A DNA stretch of 64,000 nt. Source: Hyphomicrobiales bacterium. GTDB lineage: Bacteria; Pseudomonadota; Alphaproteobacteria; Rhizobiales; Devosiaceae. Every line of letters starts with the position of its first letter. Position 1 is the first letter of the stretch. This document shows positions 28,581 to 37,596 of this stretch, piece after piece. The DNA is taken from NCBI GenBank assembly GCA_026981645.1, contig JALSII010000021.1:16987-80986 (forward strand), in the 5' to 3' direction. The notes beneath the pieces are model-generated. The model was given only the letters and a program-made list of their open reading frames with translations. It had not been told where the DNA came from and made no database searches. The position numbers and the translations under genes were made by a program.

Positions 28581-29702
28581 GTGCCAGATATCTCCATAAT
28601 TATTCCATTCTATCGGGAGCTGGCCTTTGTCCAGGCAGCCCTTAATTCCATACTCGGCCAGGGGCTTGCTGATTTTGAAATAATTATTGTCAATGACAAC
28701 CCTGACTATGAAGCCAAGGAGTTTCTGGAAAAAAATGTGGCCTTGGATTGCGTCCGCTTTATTCATCAGCATACAAATGGCGGCCTTTCTGCCGCGCGAA
28801 ACGCCGGAATAAAAGCCGCAACGGGAACCTATCTCGCCTTTTTGGATGCTGATGACTATTTTTTGCCAGGGGGCCTTAAGGCCCAGCTTGATCTGGCTTT
28901 GCAATCTCAGGCAGAACTGATCCATGCTCCTTTTCTTGCTGGGAATGAACGCGTCAATCAGGCCCATTCGGACCTGACCTCAAATATTATTGACGAGACC
29001 TGTTTTGCCTTTGATGCGCCCGAGAAAAGTTTTTCCCAGGTCCCCGAGCTGCAACTGATTGTTGCGCCGTGGAAATTTCTGCACAGACGCGAGTTTATGA
29101 TTGAGAATGGCCTGCTCTTTGACTCCGAGCTTCGAAAATTCGAGGACAGGCCCTTTGTACTTGCAAATCTTCTGACCAGGAGCCGCATCGCGTTTTATTC
29201 AAAACCGACCCGCGTTTGGCGAAAACGAACCGGGTCGATCTCCTCCACAAGAAAAACTGACGCAGATTTTGAAGACATGTGCATCAGTATCAGCCGCTGC
29301 TTCAAAACGCTCGACACCAAACCTGCCGGTTTCTTTCACACTGCCAACATCCCGGAGATGAACCTTATAGAAATGCGCGAAATCATGCATACTCTGAGCC
29401 GGGCCATCGGGGGAACCGAGTTGCTCGGCATTGCTGCAAGCGAACGCAACAGCAGCGAAGTCGTGCGTAAAACTCTCAGCGCCTGTGCCAAAAGACAGCT
29501 CCCCAACCCGGCTTTCGCGCGGGACACTGTCGCCCGACATACACTGACATATTTGCGCCGCCGCTTTATCCATATTGGCTTCACTGAAGCTGCATTCTTT
29601 CAATTATGGGAGGATATGGCCGAGCAGCGCTGGAGCAAGCTCAAAGGCTCAGCGATGATCTCCAACCTCATCGCAGCACAAAAGGCCGATATACGGCACT
29701 AG
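28581..29702 (+). CDS. Family-2 glycosyltransferase
   Basis: A 373-residue GT-A fold enzyme that should transfer a sugar from a nucleotide sugar to an acceptor. The N-terminal domain (1-110) shows PDISIIIPFYRELAFVQAALNSILGQ, the nucleotide-side VNDN, GLSAARNAGIKAATG and the metal-binding AFLDADDYF (Asp89, Asp91, Asp92). The rest (about 200-370) is specific, with no membrane helix. GTG start with GGAG five bases away. First gene of a cassette of three GT2 genes and one sulfotransferase-like gene, and related to the second GT (30902) by the shared FLPG and WE/FEDRPF patterns. Confidence 0.88.
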   Translation: MPDISIIIPFYRELAFVQAALNSILGQGLADFEIIIVNDNPDYEAKEFLEKNVALDCVRFIHQHTNGGLSAARNAGIKAATGTYLAFLDADDYFLPGGLKAQLDLALQSQAELIHAPFLAGNERVNQAHSDLTSNIIDETCFAFDAPEKSFSQVPELQLIVAPWKFLHRREFMIENGLLFDSELRKFEDRPFVLANLLTRSRIAFYSKPTRVWRKRTGSISSTRKTDADFEDMCISISRCFKTLDTKPAGFFHTANIPEMNLIEMREIMHTLSRAIGGTELLGIAASERNSSEVVRKTLSACAKRQLPNPAFARDTVARHTLTYLRRRFIHIGFTEAAFFQLWEDMAEQRWSKLKGSAMISNLIAAQKADIRH

Positions 29703-29762
29703 GACCTGGTTTGTGTTGTCTGTGTCCTTGACTGGAGAGGCACTTATGTCCAGTGAAGTCAT

Positions 29763-30905
29763 ATGAAGCTCACACTACACATCGGCCTGCACAAAACCGG
29801 CACGACTTTTTTGCAGCGCCAGTTTATCCGGCAGTCGGAACAACTGGCTCAACAGGGCTGGCTGTTTCCACAGACCGGATTCACCGACCATTCCAGCCAA
29901 GCCGCCAAGTCTGAAGCCACACCCGGCCATCAGGGCATCGTAAACGCGGCTCTGGCCGGCAATGCTCGGCTGCGTAAAAAGCTGCTCCAGGAAATTGAAA
30001 GCGCCAGGTGCGAAAACGTCCTGATCAGCTGCGAAAATTTGAGCTTCCCGTTCTTGCTCCCGGAGCAGCGCGCAATGCGGATGGAAAAAATCAGATCCTT
30101 TTTTTCAAACTTCAAAAACATTGAAATCATCGCTGTCCTGCGCCGCCCGGACAGCTATCTTGAATCTCTGTACAGAGAACGGGTCGTAAGTCTTGAAACA
30201 CGCGAAAGCCGCACCGCCATGCATTTTGCAGAATCGGTGAGCAGCTGCGTGCTGAACTTTTCCGAGATGCTGGACCCCTGGCGGGAATTATCCAGCAACA
30301 GCCTCAGACTATTCTCCTACGAGGCCTTACGAGACCAGTCGGATTATCTCTCAGCCTTTGCGGGCGAGCTGGGGATTGTGCTGAACACCTCCCAAGAGTC
30401 TCATAAAAAAATATATTCATCCCCGGGGCGCCAGTCTATTGAACTTGTACGGCTGGCCAATGCTCTGGGTGGCAGCGACGCCCTGCACAGGGCGACCCTT
30501 TCTCCCTTTTTGCAGGCGGCGGCCCATTATGAGAATACAACACCGAACCTCTCTGTTCTGTCCCCCCTGTTTCGCGAAAGCCTGCTTGATATCGTTCAGG
30601 CCTCTTCACAGGGGTTTCTTGCCCAATTCGGGTTGAACTGGGACTTCAACGCCATGCGCGCGCAAATCGACGCTGAAAAATCCACCTGGTCACCCATGGA
30701 CAATATCAACACAAAGCTGGTTGAAACCTACGCTTCCTTTGGCCAAACAGCGCACGACCTGCGCAAATCAAAAGGTTTGGCCCAGGCGGTCAGGCGAGTT
30801 ATTCTGAAGCCCGGCATACGCGATCCTTTGCTAAGGGTTTATGGCGCGCTCCCGGACCGGGGGAAACAACTGGCCCGCTCATTCTACTCGCGTTGGGGCC
30901 GATGA
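29763..30905 (+). CDS. Sulfotransferase-like protein
   Basis: A 380-residue protein with the PAPS-binding pattern of sulfotransferases: an N-terminal phosphate loop LHIGLHKTGTTFLQRQF (about residues 5-21) and a 3'-phosphate-binding segment AVLRRPDSYLESLY (about 125-138). It would transfer sulfate from PAPS to a glycan or lipid hydroxyl. No membrane segment or signal peptide is visible, so it acts in the cytoplasm. It lies 60 bp after the first glycosyltransferase and overlaps the second by four bases (ATGA). That position suggests sulfation of the sugar made by the neighbouring enzymes. Substrate cannot be read from the sequence. Confidence 0.8.
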   Translation: MKLTLHIGLHKTGTTFLQRQFIRQSEQLAQQGWLFPQTGFTDHSSQAAKSEATPGHQGIVNAALAGNARLRKKLLQEIESARCENVLISCENLSFPFLLPEQRAMRMEKIRSFFSNFKNIEIIAVLRRPDSYLESLYRERVVSLETRESRTAMHFAESVSSCVLNFSEMLDPWRELSSNSLRLFSYEALRDQSDYLSAFAGELGIVLNTSQESHKKIYSSPGRQSIELVRLANALGGSDALHRATLSPFLQAAAHYENTTPNLSVLSPLFRESLLDIVQASSQGFLAQFGLNWDFNAMRAQIDAEKSTWSPMDNINTKLVETYASFGQTAHDLRKSKGLAQAVRRVILKPGIRDPLLRVYGALPDRGKQLARSFYSRWGR

Positions 30906-32044
30906 ACGTTTCCCCTGTATTTTTTACTGTTGTCATCCCTCATTTTAACGCGAACGCAAAAGAGTTGACACGCGCCCTTCACTCGGTGGTTTCACAAGCC
31001 GGATCCGGGTTGCAAATTCAGATCGTCTGCATCGATGATGGAAGCGAAACGAATTCCGCCCGAATTGCCGCTGAACTGTTCAAGAGCTATCAGAGCCGCC
31101 CCCATATCGATCTTGAAGCCATCACACACACCCATAACCAGGGTCTGGCCGCAGCACGCAATACCGGCATTGATGCCGCAAAAGGGCAGTATCTGCTGTT
31201 TCTGGATAGCGACGACTGGTTTCTGCCCGGCGTGCTTGAAAAACTGACAGCATACCTGAAATCACATGAGCCAGAACTGGCCCTGCTCCAGACCGCACTC
31301 GTTTCCACCTCTGAAACCAAGCAGAAGTATGGGGTCTGTGCTGCCGACACGGCCATTGCTCTGGCGTCCCCCAGTGCCCCCGAAATGGTGTCCCCCGCCA
31401 CACTTCCTGAATTGTCGCTTGCCCTCTCCTCCTGGGCCCAGGTTTACAGCGTCGATTTTCTCCGCCGCACCAGCCTTAAATTCGACCCGGTGCTTCGTCG
31501 CTGGGAGGATCGCCCCTTTCTGGTCGCTTCCCAATTGCAGGCGAAGGGCATTTTGCTGGTGCCGCTATTGGCACGCGCCTATTTTGTGCCGGCAAAGAGT
31601 AAAAAGTCAGGCTCGATTACCAGGAGCGGACTGCACCCCATGGACGCGCTCTACATGGCGCGCCATATCAAAGGTGTCCGAAAACTCTTGCGCCGCTACT
31701 GGAGCCGATCAATATCCGCATATGAAGCGCAACACTTCTGGCAAAGTGTAGCGCGTTTTTATTCAATTGTCGGAGGCTCCGCCTGGTTGCGCCTCACCCA
31801 TGACAAAAAAATGCGCAAGCTGGTTGCCGCCTCATCCCTTGGCCTTTGGCAATGGGGAAATGAACTTGGTGTGCAACTGTCGCCACCGCTCGGCACATTA
31901 CCCTTTGCTCGCTTTCCTGCAGGCGCCAGAAACTATCTTCTCTGGTCATTGGGGCAGGCCCGGAACCCCGCAGGCCTGACTAATCTGGCCCTGCTCTTTG
32001 CCCTTGTGGCCCTTGTCAGACGCATCCGGCAGGGAATACGCTGA
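30902..32044 (+). CDS. Family-2 glycosyltransferase
   Basis: A 380-residue GT2 enzyme with FFTVVIPHFNANAKELTRALHSV, IVCIDDGSETN, the GLAAARNTGIDAAKGQ segment and the metal-binding FLDSDDWF (Asp102, Asp104, Asp105). The C-terminal part includes LRRWEDRPFLVASQL and a basic, hydrophobic tail (about 345-375) that may touch the membrane. ATG 30902 overlaps the sulfotransferase stop (ATGA) and is preferred to the TTG three codons earlier. Likely second sugar-adding enzyme of the cassette. Confidence 0.88.
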   Translation: MNVSPVFFTVVIPHFNANAKELTRALHSVVSQAGSGLQIQIVCIDDGSETNSARIAAELFKSYQSRPHIDLEAITHTHNQGLAAARNTGIDAAKGQYLLFLDSDDWFLPGVLEKLTAYLKSHEPELALLQTALVSTSETKQKYGVCAADTAIALASPSAPEMVSPATLPELSLALSSWAQVYSVDFLRRTSLKFDPVLRRWEDRPFLVASQLQAKGILLVPLLARAYFVPAKSKKSGSITRSGLHPMDALYMARHIKGVRKLLRRYWSRSISAYEAQHFWQSVARFYSIVGGSAWLRLTHDKKMRKLVAASSLGLWQWGNELGVQLSPPLGTLPFARFPAGARNYLLWSLGQARNPAGLTNLALLFALVALVRRIRQGIR

Positions 32045-32078
32045 TACGCTTAAAAAACAGGTGGTTCAACACAGACAG

Positions 32079-32906
32079 ATGAAAGATGCAGCCTGCGCAC
32101 CACTTTTCAGTGTTCTCATGGTCACCCATGCCGGAGACCAGCCCGACCATCTGCGTGGCGCGCTGCAAAGTCTGGACGAGCAGACACTGCGTCCGGCTGA
32201 AACGATACTGGTCTGCGCCGGGCCGCTTTCAGACGCTCATAATTCCGCCATTTCCGACTATTCAGACGCACTCCATATCAAACGCATGGACCTGCATCGC
32301 AACCGGCCCCTTGGTTTTTCGCTCAATATCGGGTTGCGCAAGGCTTCCCATGAATGGATCGCACGCATGGACGCCGATGATATTTGCCGTCCCGACAGGT
32401 TTGAAAAACAGTTCAGGTTTATCCGGGAGAACCAGGGTATTTCTGTCCTTGGCTCTGCAGTAGAAGAGTTTGAGGCCGATCCCGCCTCACCTGTTCACAA
32501 AAGAAACGTGCCCCTGACCCACAGCGAAATTGCCAGAAGCGCTTTTTTGCGCACCCCGTTTAATCACATGAGCGTCGTTTACAAAAAGTCCGCGGTTCAA
32601 AAAGTTGGCGGCTATCGCATGATCCGGGGTTATGAGGATTTTGACCTGTGGACGCGCATGCTGGTCGATGGCGCGCAAATGGCAAATCTGCCCGAGTCGC
32701 TGGTCCTGGCGCGTATCGGCAATGGGTTTCATCAGCGCCGCGGCGGCTGGACTTACGCAAAATCCGAGTGTTTTGCGCTAAGGACCGCAAACAGGATCAA
32801 CAAGACCAATCCCTGGACGGTGCGGCTGAGCATGCCGCCCAGGCTGTTTATGCGTCTGGCACCTGCGGGCGTCCGTGAAAGAATTTATGCGCTGGTCCGT
32901 CGCTAA
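32079..32906 (+). CDS. Family-2 glycosyltransferase (AmsE-like)
   Basis: A 275-residue GT2 enzyme resembling the AmsE class of exopolysaccharide glycosyltransferases: LFSVLMVTHAGDQPDHLRGALQSL, PLGFSLNIGLRKASHEWIARMDADDICRPDRFEKQ (metal site Asp98, Asp100, Asp101), HMSVVYKKSAVQKVGGYR and YEDFDLWTRML. ATG 32079 is used; a GTG at 32061 is possible, and both have weak ribosome sites. It ends at 32906 where the next gene starts (TAATG). Third sugar-adding enzyme of the cassette. Confidence 0.85.
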   Translation: MKDAACAPLFSVLMVTHAGDQPDHLRGALQSLDEQTLRPAETILVCAGPLSDAHNSAISDYSDALHIKRMDLHRNRPLGFSLNIGLRKASHEWIARMDADDICRPDRFEKQFRFIRENQGISVLGSAVEEFEADPASPVHKRNVPLTHSEIARSAFLRTPFNHMSVVYKKSAVQKVGGYRMIRGYEDFDLWTRMLVDGAQMANLPESLVLARIGNGFHQRRGGWTYAKSECFALRTANRINKTNPWTVRLSMPPRLFMRLAPAGVRERIYALVRR

Positions 32907-34057
32907 TGTTGAGCGCAACCATTCACCCCACCACAGCATCTGTCGATGCGGATATCTGGAATGCGCTGGTGCCCGCTGCCGAAGGCATTCCTGACAATCC
33001 TTTTCTGGATCACGCCTTTTTTCTTGCCCTTGAAGCCTCGGGCAGCGCCATACCTGAAACCGGCTGGCAACCCCAGCACATCGTCCTGTCCCTGGACGAC
33101 ACCCCCGTGGGGCTGATGCCGCTTTTCCTGAAATCCCACTCCCAAGGGGAATATGTTTTTGACCACGCCTGGGCCGACGCCATCGAACGCGCCGGGGGCC
33201 ATTACTATCCAAAGCTGCAGTGCGCTGTGCCTTTCACACCGGTATTGGCACCAAAACTGCTGGTGCCCTCTAATGACCCGGCACTGGAAACAGCGCTTCT
33301 TGATACCGCCGAACAATTGTGCGAGCGCCTCGGCGCTTCCTCGGTTCATGCCACTTTTGTTGAAGAAGAAGAAGCGGAACTGGCGCAACGCAACCAGTGG
33401 CTGGTGCGTCATGATACCCAGTTTCATTGGCACAACAGGAATTATCCGGACTTTGACGCCTTTCTTGCCACCCTGTCCTCGCGAAAGCGCAAGGCCCTGA
33501 AAAAGGAACGGCATCAGGCACTTGCCAGCGGTTTGCGTATTGAATGGTTAAGCGGCAGCGACCTCACAGAAACCCACTGGGATCATTTCTTTGAGTTCTA
33601 CCAGAACACCGGGGCCCGCAAATGGGGACAACCCTATCTGAGGCGGGAGTTTTTTTCTCTGATCTCTCAGACCATGGCTGAGCGCATTGTCCTGATGCTG
33701 GCCCGCGATGAACAGGATTATGTGGCCGGCGCCCTCAATCTGCTGGGCAAGAACACCATCTATGGGCGCTATTGGGGCCGTTCGCGCGACATTCCTTTCC
33801 TGCACTTTGAGATGTGCTATTATCAGGCCATCGACTATGCCATTGCCCACAAACTGAGCATTGTGGAGGCTGGAGCGCAGGGGCAGCACAAGCTGGCGCG
33901 GGGGTATGTCCCCGTCATCACGCGCTCCGTTCACTGGATTCAAAATCCATCCCTGCGCCGGGCGATAGCCGGCTATCTGCAGCAGGAGCGTGCAACTGTC
34001 GCCCGAGATCAGGAGTTCTTAGCTGGGTCTGCACCATATAAAGAGGAAAATAAATAA
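32906..34057 (+). CDS. FemAB-like/GNAT-fold protein (DUF482, COG3146)
   Basis: A 383-residue soluble protein of the DUF482 family, related to FemAB and GNAT acyltransferases and loosely annotated as peptidoglycan-related. It shows NPFLDHAFFLALEASGSA, PVGLMPLFLKSHSQGEYVFDHAWADA, YYPKLQCAVPFTPV, and RKRKALKKERHQAL, then WGRSRDIPFLHFEMCYYQAIDYAI and VEAGAQGQHKLARGYVP, all typical of the family. Substrate unknown. Its ATG shares one base with the upstream stop. In relatives this gene is usually next to HIT and clpA, so I take it as part of the ancestral block and not of the glycan cassette. Confidence 0.85.
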   Translation: MLSATIHPTTASVDADIWNALVPAAEGIPDNPFLDHAFFLALEASGSAIPETGWQPQHIVLSLDDTPVGLMPLFLKSHSQGEYVFDHAWADAIERAGGHYYPKLQCAVPFTPVLAPKLLVPSNDPALETALLDTAEQLCERLGASSVHATFVEEEEAELAQRNQWLVRHDTQFHWHNRNYPDFDAFLATLSSRKRKALKKERHQALASGLRIEWLSGSDLTETHWDHFFEFYQNTGARKWGQPYLRREFFSLISQTMAERIVLMLARDEQDYVAGALNLLGKNTIYGRYWGRSRDIPFLHFEMCYYQAIDYAIAHKLSIVEAGAQGQHKLARGYVPVITRSVHWIQNPSLRRAIAGYLQQERATVARDQEFLAGSAPYKEENK

Positions 34058-34092
34058 CGGGTTTTCATACCATCACGAGGGAAAAAACAACA

Positions 34093-34512
34093 ATGAGCAC
34101 CTACGACGAGAACAACATTTTTGCTAAAATTCTGCGCGGAGAAATTCCCTCCGTCAATATATTTGAAAATGAGCATTGCCTGGCCATCATGGATGCCTTC
34201 CCCCAGTCAAAGGGGCATTGCCTGATTGTACCCAAAGCCCCGTCCCGCAATATTTTTGACGCAGACCCCGCTCAGCTCTCTAAGGTCATCCCTTACGTAC
34301 AGCAGTTGGCAAAGGCCGTCCGAACCGCTCTGATGGCCGATGGCATCCGTATTGCCCAGTTCAACGAGCCCTCCGCCGGACAGACCGTTTTTCATCTGCA
34401 CTGGCACGTTATCCCTGTCTATGAGGGCACCGAGATGGGCACCCACGCAGCGGAAATGGCCGATACAGGGGAACTCGCAACACTGGCGGAAAAAATCGCC
34501 GCCAAACTGTAA
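34093..34512 (+). CDS. HIT-family nucleotide hydrolase
   Basis: A 139-residue histidine-triad protein, expected to hydrolyse nucleoside phosphoramidates or similar nucleotides. The triad FHLHWHVIPVY has His101, His103 and His105; upstream are NIFAKILRGEIPS and DAFPQSKGHCLIVPK, typical of the Hint branch. Its own ribosome site lies in AGGGAAAAAACAACATG. It converges on clpA with 14 bp between the stop codons. Confidence 0.93.
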   Translation: MSTYDENNIFAKILRGEIPSVNIFENEHCLAIMDAFPQSKGHCLIVPKAPSRNIFDADPAQLSKVIPYVQQLAKAVRTALMADGIRIAQFNEPSAGQTVFHLHWHVIPVYEGTEMGTHAAEMADTGELATLAEKIAAKL

Positions 34513-34526
34513 TAAGTCCAGAATCC

Positions 34527-36875
34527 CTATTCTTTTGCCTTGGCTCTGGGTTTGCGCTTTCGCCCGGTTTTTGGCCCTGTCAGTGATTTGGGCCGGGCCG
34601 GTGTCAAGGGAGAAGTCACCAGTTCCAGTCGAGCCTCGGCGCCCTCGCCCACCACCGCCACCTTGACGGTGCCGCCACCGGTGAGCGGACCAAAGAGCAA
34701 TTCGTCCGCCAACGGTTTTTTGATGTGCTCCTGAATGACGCGGGATAATGGCCGCGCGCCCATAGCCTCATCATAGCCCCGCATGGAAAGCCATTCCGTG
34801 GCTTCAGGCGTCAGGGAAATAGTCACATTGCGTTCTGCAAGCTGGGACTCCAGTTGCAAAACAAATTTTTCAACGATGCGGTGCACGACATCCGAAGGCA
34901 GGGGCGCAAAGGAAATGATTGCATCCAGCCGATTGCGAAACTCGGGCGAAAACATGCGATTAATGGCTTCCTCATCATCGCCAACCTCGCGTTTGCGTCC
35001 AAATCCAATGGGCGATTTGGCCAGCTCCGCTGCGCCCGCGTTTGAAGTCATAATCAGAATGACATTGCGGAAATCAACGGTCTTGCCATTGTGATCGGTC
35101 AGTTTGCCATGGTCCATCACCTGTAACAGCACATTGAATATATCGGGGTGCGCCTTTTCAATTTCATCCAGCAGAACAACACAATGTGGTTGCTGATCGA
35201 CCCCATCGGTTAGCAGCCCCCCCTGATCGAACCCCACATAGCCCGGAGGTGCACCAATCAGCTTGGAAACCGTATGGCGTTCCATATATTCCGACATATC
35301 AAAGCGCAGCAGTTCAACCCCAAGCGTATCCGAAAGCTGCTTGGCCGCTTCGGTTTTTCCAACCCCGGTGGGTCCGGTAAACAGATAGGATCCGATGGGC
35401 TTTTCCGGTTCGCGAAGACCCGCACGCGCCAATTTTATAGCTGTAGACAAAGCCTCGATTGCCGGATCCTGTCCAAAAACCACCCGCTTGAGGTTGGTCT
35501 CCAGATTGGTCAGCAATTCCACATCTGAACGTGAAACAGACTTGGGAGGAATGCGGGCAATGGTGGCAATGGTCGCCTCAATATCACCAATGGTGATGAC
35601 TTTTTTGCGCTTGTCCTCACTCACCAGCATTTGCGCCGCACCGGTTTCATCAATCACGTCTATGGCCTTGTCCGGCAGCTTGCGATCGGTGATGTAGCGC
35701 GCTGAAAGTTCCACCGATGCCTTGATGGCGTCATCGGTATATTTGACCTTGTGAAATTCCTCAAAATAGGGCTTCAGCCCTTTCATGATATCAACAGCAT
35801 CAGGCACGCTGGGCTCAAGAACATCAATTTTCTGAAAACGGCGGACCAGCGCCCTGTCTTTCTCGAAGAACTGGCGATATTCTTTATAAGTCGTTGACCC
35901 TATGCAACGAATAGCCCCTGAAGCCAGAGCTGGTTTCAGCAGGTTTGAGGCATCAAGCGCCCCGCCAGAAGTGGCCCCGGCCCCAATCACGGTATGAATT
36001 TCGTCGATGAACAGGACAATATTGTCGCGCTCTTCCAGCTCTTTCATTACTGCCTTGAGACGTTCCTCAAAGTCGCCCCGATAACGGGTTCCGGCCAGAA
36101 GAGTTCCCATGTCAAGGGAGTGGATTTCAACCTCCAAAAGCACTTCGGGCACTTCTTTTTCAATAATTTTGCGCGCCAGACCTTCGGCAATCGCGGTCTT
36201 ACCAACCCCTGCGTCGCCCACATAAAGCGGATTGTTTTTCGAACGGCGGCACAATACCTGAATGGTGCGCGAAAGCTCGGACGCGCGACCGATAAGGGGG
36301 TCTATTTTCCCCTCCTTGGCCTTCTCATTCAGATTGATGCAATAATCTTCAAGGGCTGAGCTTTTTTTCGCCCCATCCTCGTCTTCTCCGATGGAAATGT
36401 CATCGGCACCGGAAACCTGTCGCCCTTCATTGGGCCCGGACTTGGTAATGCCATGGGCAATGAAATTCACCGCATCGAGTCGGGTCATATCCTGCTGCTC
36501 AAGAAAATAGGCGGCGTGACTTTCGCGTTCATGAAAAATAGCCACCAGCACATTGGCGCTGGTCACCTCATCCCGCCCCGAAGATTGTACATGAATAACC
36601 GCCCGCTGAATAACCCGTTGAAATGCAGCCGTGGGCCGCGCTTCCTGAGCGCTGGGCACGGTCAGGTTTTCGAGTTCCTCATCAATAAAGGTCTTGAGGT
36701 CGGCGCGCAGGCCATTGATATCAACATCACAGCCGTTCAGCACCGTCAGCGCTTCGGTGTCCTCGCTTATTGCGAGCAGCAGGTGCTCAAGTGTAGCGAA
36801 CTCATGATTGCGTTCCCGGGCCAGATTCATAGCCTGATGCAGAGCTTTTTCTAATCCGCGCGAGAAAGAGGGCAT
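34527..36875 (-). CDS. clpA: ATP-dependent Clp protease ATPase subunit ClpA
   Basis: ClpA is the AAA+ unfoldase that feeds substrates to ClpP and receives N-degron substrates from ClpS. The 782-residue protein has an N-domain (1-145), a first ATPase module with Walker A GDAGVGKT (220-227), and a second with GPTGVGKT (around 505) plus the ClpA signature RFDMSEYMERHTVSKLIGAPPGYVGFDQGG. The C-terminal tail is basic (PKTGRKRKPRAKAKE). The IGL/IGF-type loop that docks on ClpP is represented by KSPIGFGRKREVG. It lies nine bases downstream of clpS, as usual. Confidence 0.97.
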   Translation of the reverse strand: MPSFSRGLEKALHQAMNLARERNHEFATLEHLLLAISEDTEALTVLNGCDVDINGLRADLKTFIDEELENLTVPSAQEARPTAAFQRVIQRAVIHVQSSGRDEVTSANVLVAIFHERESHAAYFLEQQDMTRLDAVNFIAHGITKSGPNEGRQVSGADDISIGEDEDGAKKSSALEDYCINLNEKAKEGKIDPLIGRASELSRTIQVLCRRSKNNPLYVGDAGVGKTAIAEGLARKIIEKEVPEVLLEVEIHSLDMGTLLAGTRYRGDFEERLKAVMKELEERDNIVLFIDEIHTVIGAGATSGGALDASNLLKPALASGAIRCIGSTTYKEYRQFFEKDRALVRRFQKIDVLEPSVPDAVDIMKGLKPYFEEFHKVKYTDDAIKASVELSARYITDRKLPDKAIDVIDETGAAQMLVSEDKRKKVITIGDIEATIATIARIPPKSVSRSDVELLTNLETNLKRVVFGQDPAIEALSTAIKLARAGLREPEKPIGSYLFTGPTGVGKTEAAKQLSDTLGVELLRFDMSEYMERHTVSKLIGAPPGYVGFDQGGLLTDGVDQQPHCVVLLDEIEKAHPDIFNVLLQVMDHGKLTDHNGKTVDFRNVILIMTSNAGAAELAKSPIGFGRKREVGDDEEAINRMFSPEFRNRLDAIISFAPLPSDVVHRIVEKFVLQLESQLAERNVTISLTPEATEWLSMRGYDEAMGARPLSRVIQEHIKKPLADELLFGPLTGGGTVKVAVVGEGAEARLELVTSPLTPARPKSLTGPKTGRKRKPRAKAKE

Positions 36876-36884
36876 AATAATATC

Positions 36885-37214
36885 CTACTGTTTTTCCATC
36901 ACACATTGCAGTGGATGTTGGTTTTTTTGTGCAGCGTCCATCACACGCATGACTTTTGTTTCAGCAACCTCAAACGGGTAGACGCCGCATTCCCCTACCC
37001 CGCTTTTATGCACATGCATCATAATCTTGAAAGCATCCTCAGGCGACTTGGCAAACACTTCCTGCAAAACAGCGATAACAAATTCCATCGGCGTGTAATC
37101 ATCATTGAGCAGCAAAACCCTGTACAGACTGGGGCGCTTGGTCTTTGGGCGTACCTTTGTTGCAGTGCCTGTTTCCAGTCCGCCCTGCCCTTCTCCATCA
37201 TGCTCTCCCTCCAT
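36885..37214 (-). CDS. clpS: ATP-dependent Clp protease adaptor ClpS
   Basis: ClpS brings proteins with destabilising N-terminal residues to ClpA. The core shows [61 protein letters not shown], typical for the adaptor, with the Asp-Asp and His of the N-degron pocket. The ATG at 37214 gives 109 residues, close to the normal length. Upstream in-frame starts (TTG 37313, ATG 37304) would add about 30 residues; I cannot exclude them since no start has a strong ribosome site. Transcribed leftward with clpA, and divergent from the carboxypeptidase gene. Confidence 0.9.
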   Translation of the reverse strand: MEGEHDGEGQGGLETGTATKVRPKTKRPSLYRVLLLNDDYTPMEFVIAVLQEVFAKSPEDAFKIMMHVHKSGVGECGVYPFEVAETKVMRVMDAAQKNQHPLQCVMEKQ

Positions 37215-37596
37215 AAGCGGGTGCCCGGCATTGAGGGCTTCTGGTTTGATGAGACTGATATTGGCGCGGCTTTGCCGACATTTTGAAATGTTTTGCTCGT
37301 GCATGATTTTCAATTTGCCAAGAGATTATGGTCAGTGCGGGAATGTCTGAAACTGGCCATTGTATGTAGGCGATAATTTGTCGGTGTTAAGGGGTACATG
37401 TGTCCATTATATGCCCGTTAACGCATCACTCAACTCCTGACTAAAATTTAAATGGCATTTTACCAAAATGTAACGCCCCCGACTTATTGTGCCGCTCAGC
37501 AAATTCGGCAGTGCGTTTTAGCAAAAGCGCCGAACCGAAAAACAAGAGTACGGGCGGCGTCATTTTGCCCGAGCAGTTGAGTTGGAGTAAGGGCAT
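37215..37596. other. Divergent intergenic region, clpS to carboxypeptidase
   Basis: About 380 bp (280 bp if ClpS starts upstream). I see no gene here. It contains a TTAAC half-site (near 37412) but no complete CtrA box, and a strong GGAGTAAGG ribosome site just before the carboxypeptidase TTG. It must hold promoters for both directions. Confidence 0.6.

Noticed and set aside
28423..28597. 58-codon frame before the first glycosyltransferase
   Set aside because: No ribosome site, overlaps the next gene out of frame and resembles nothing I know.
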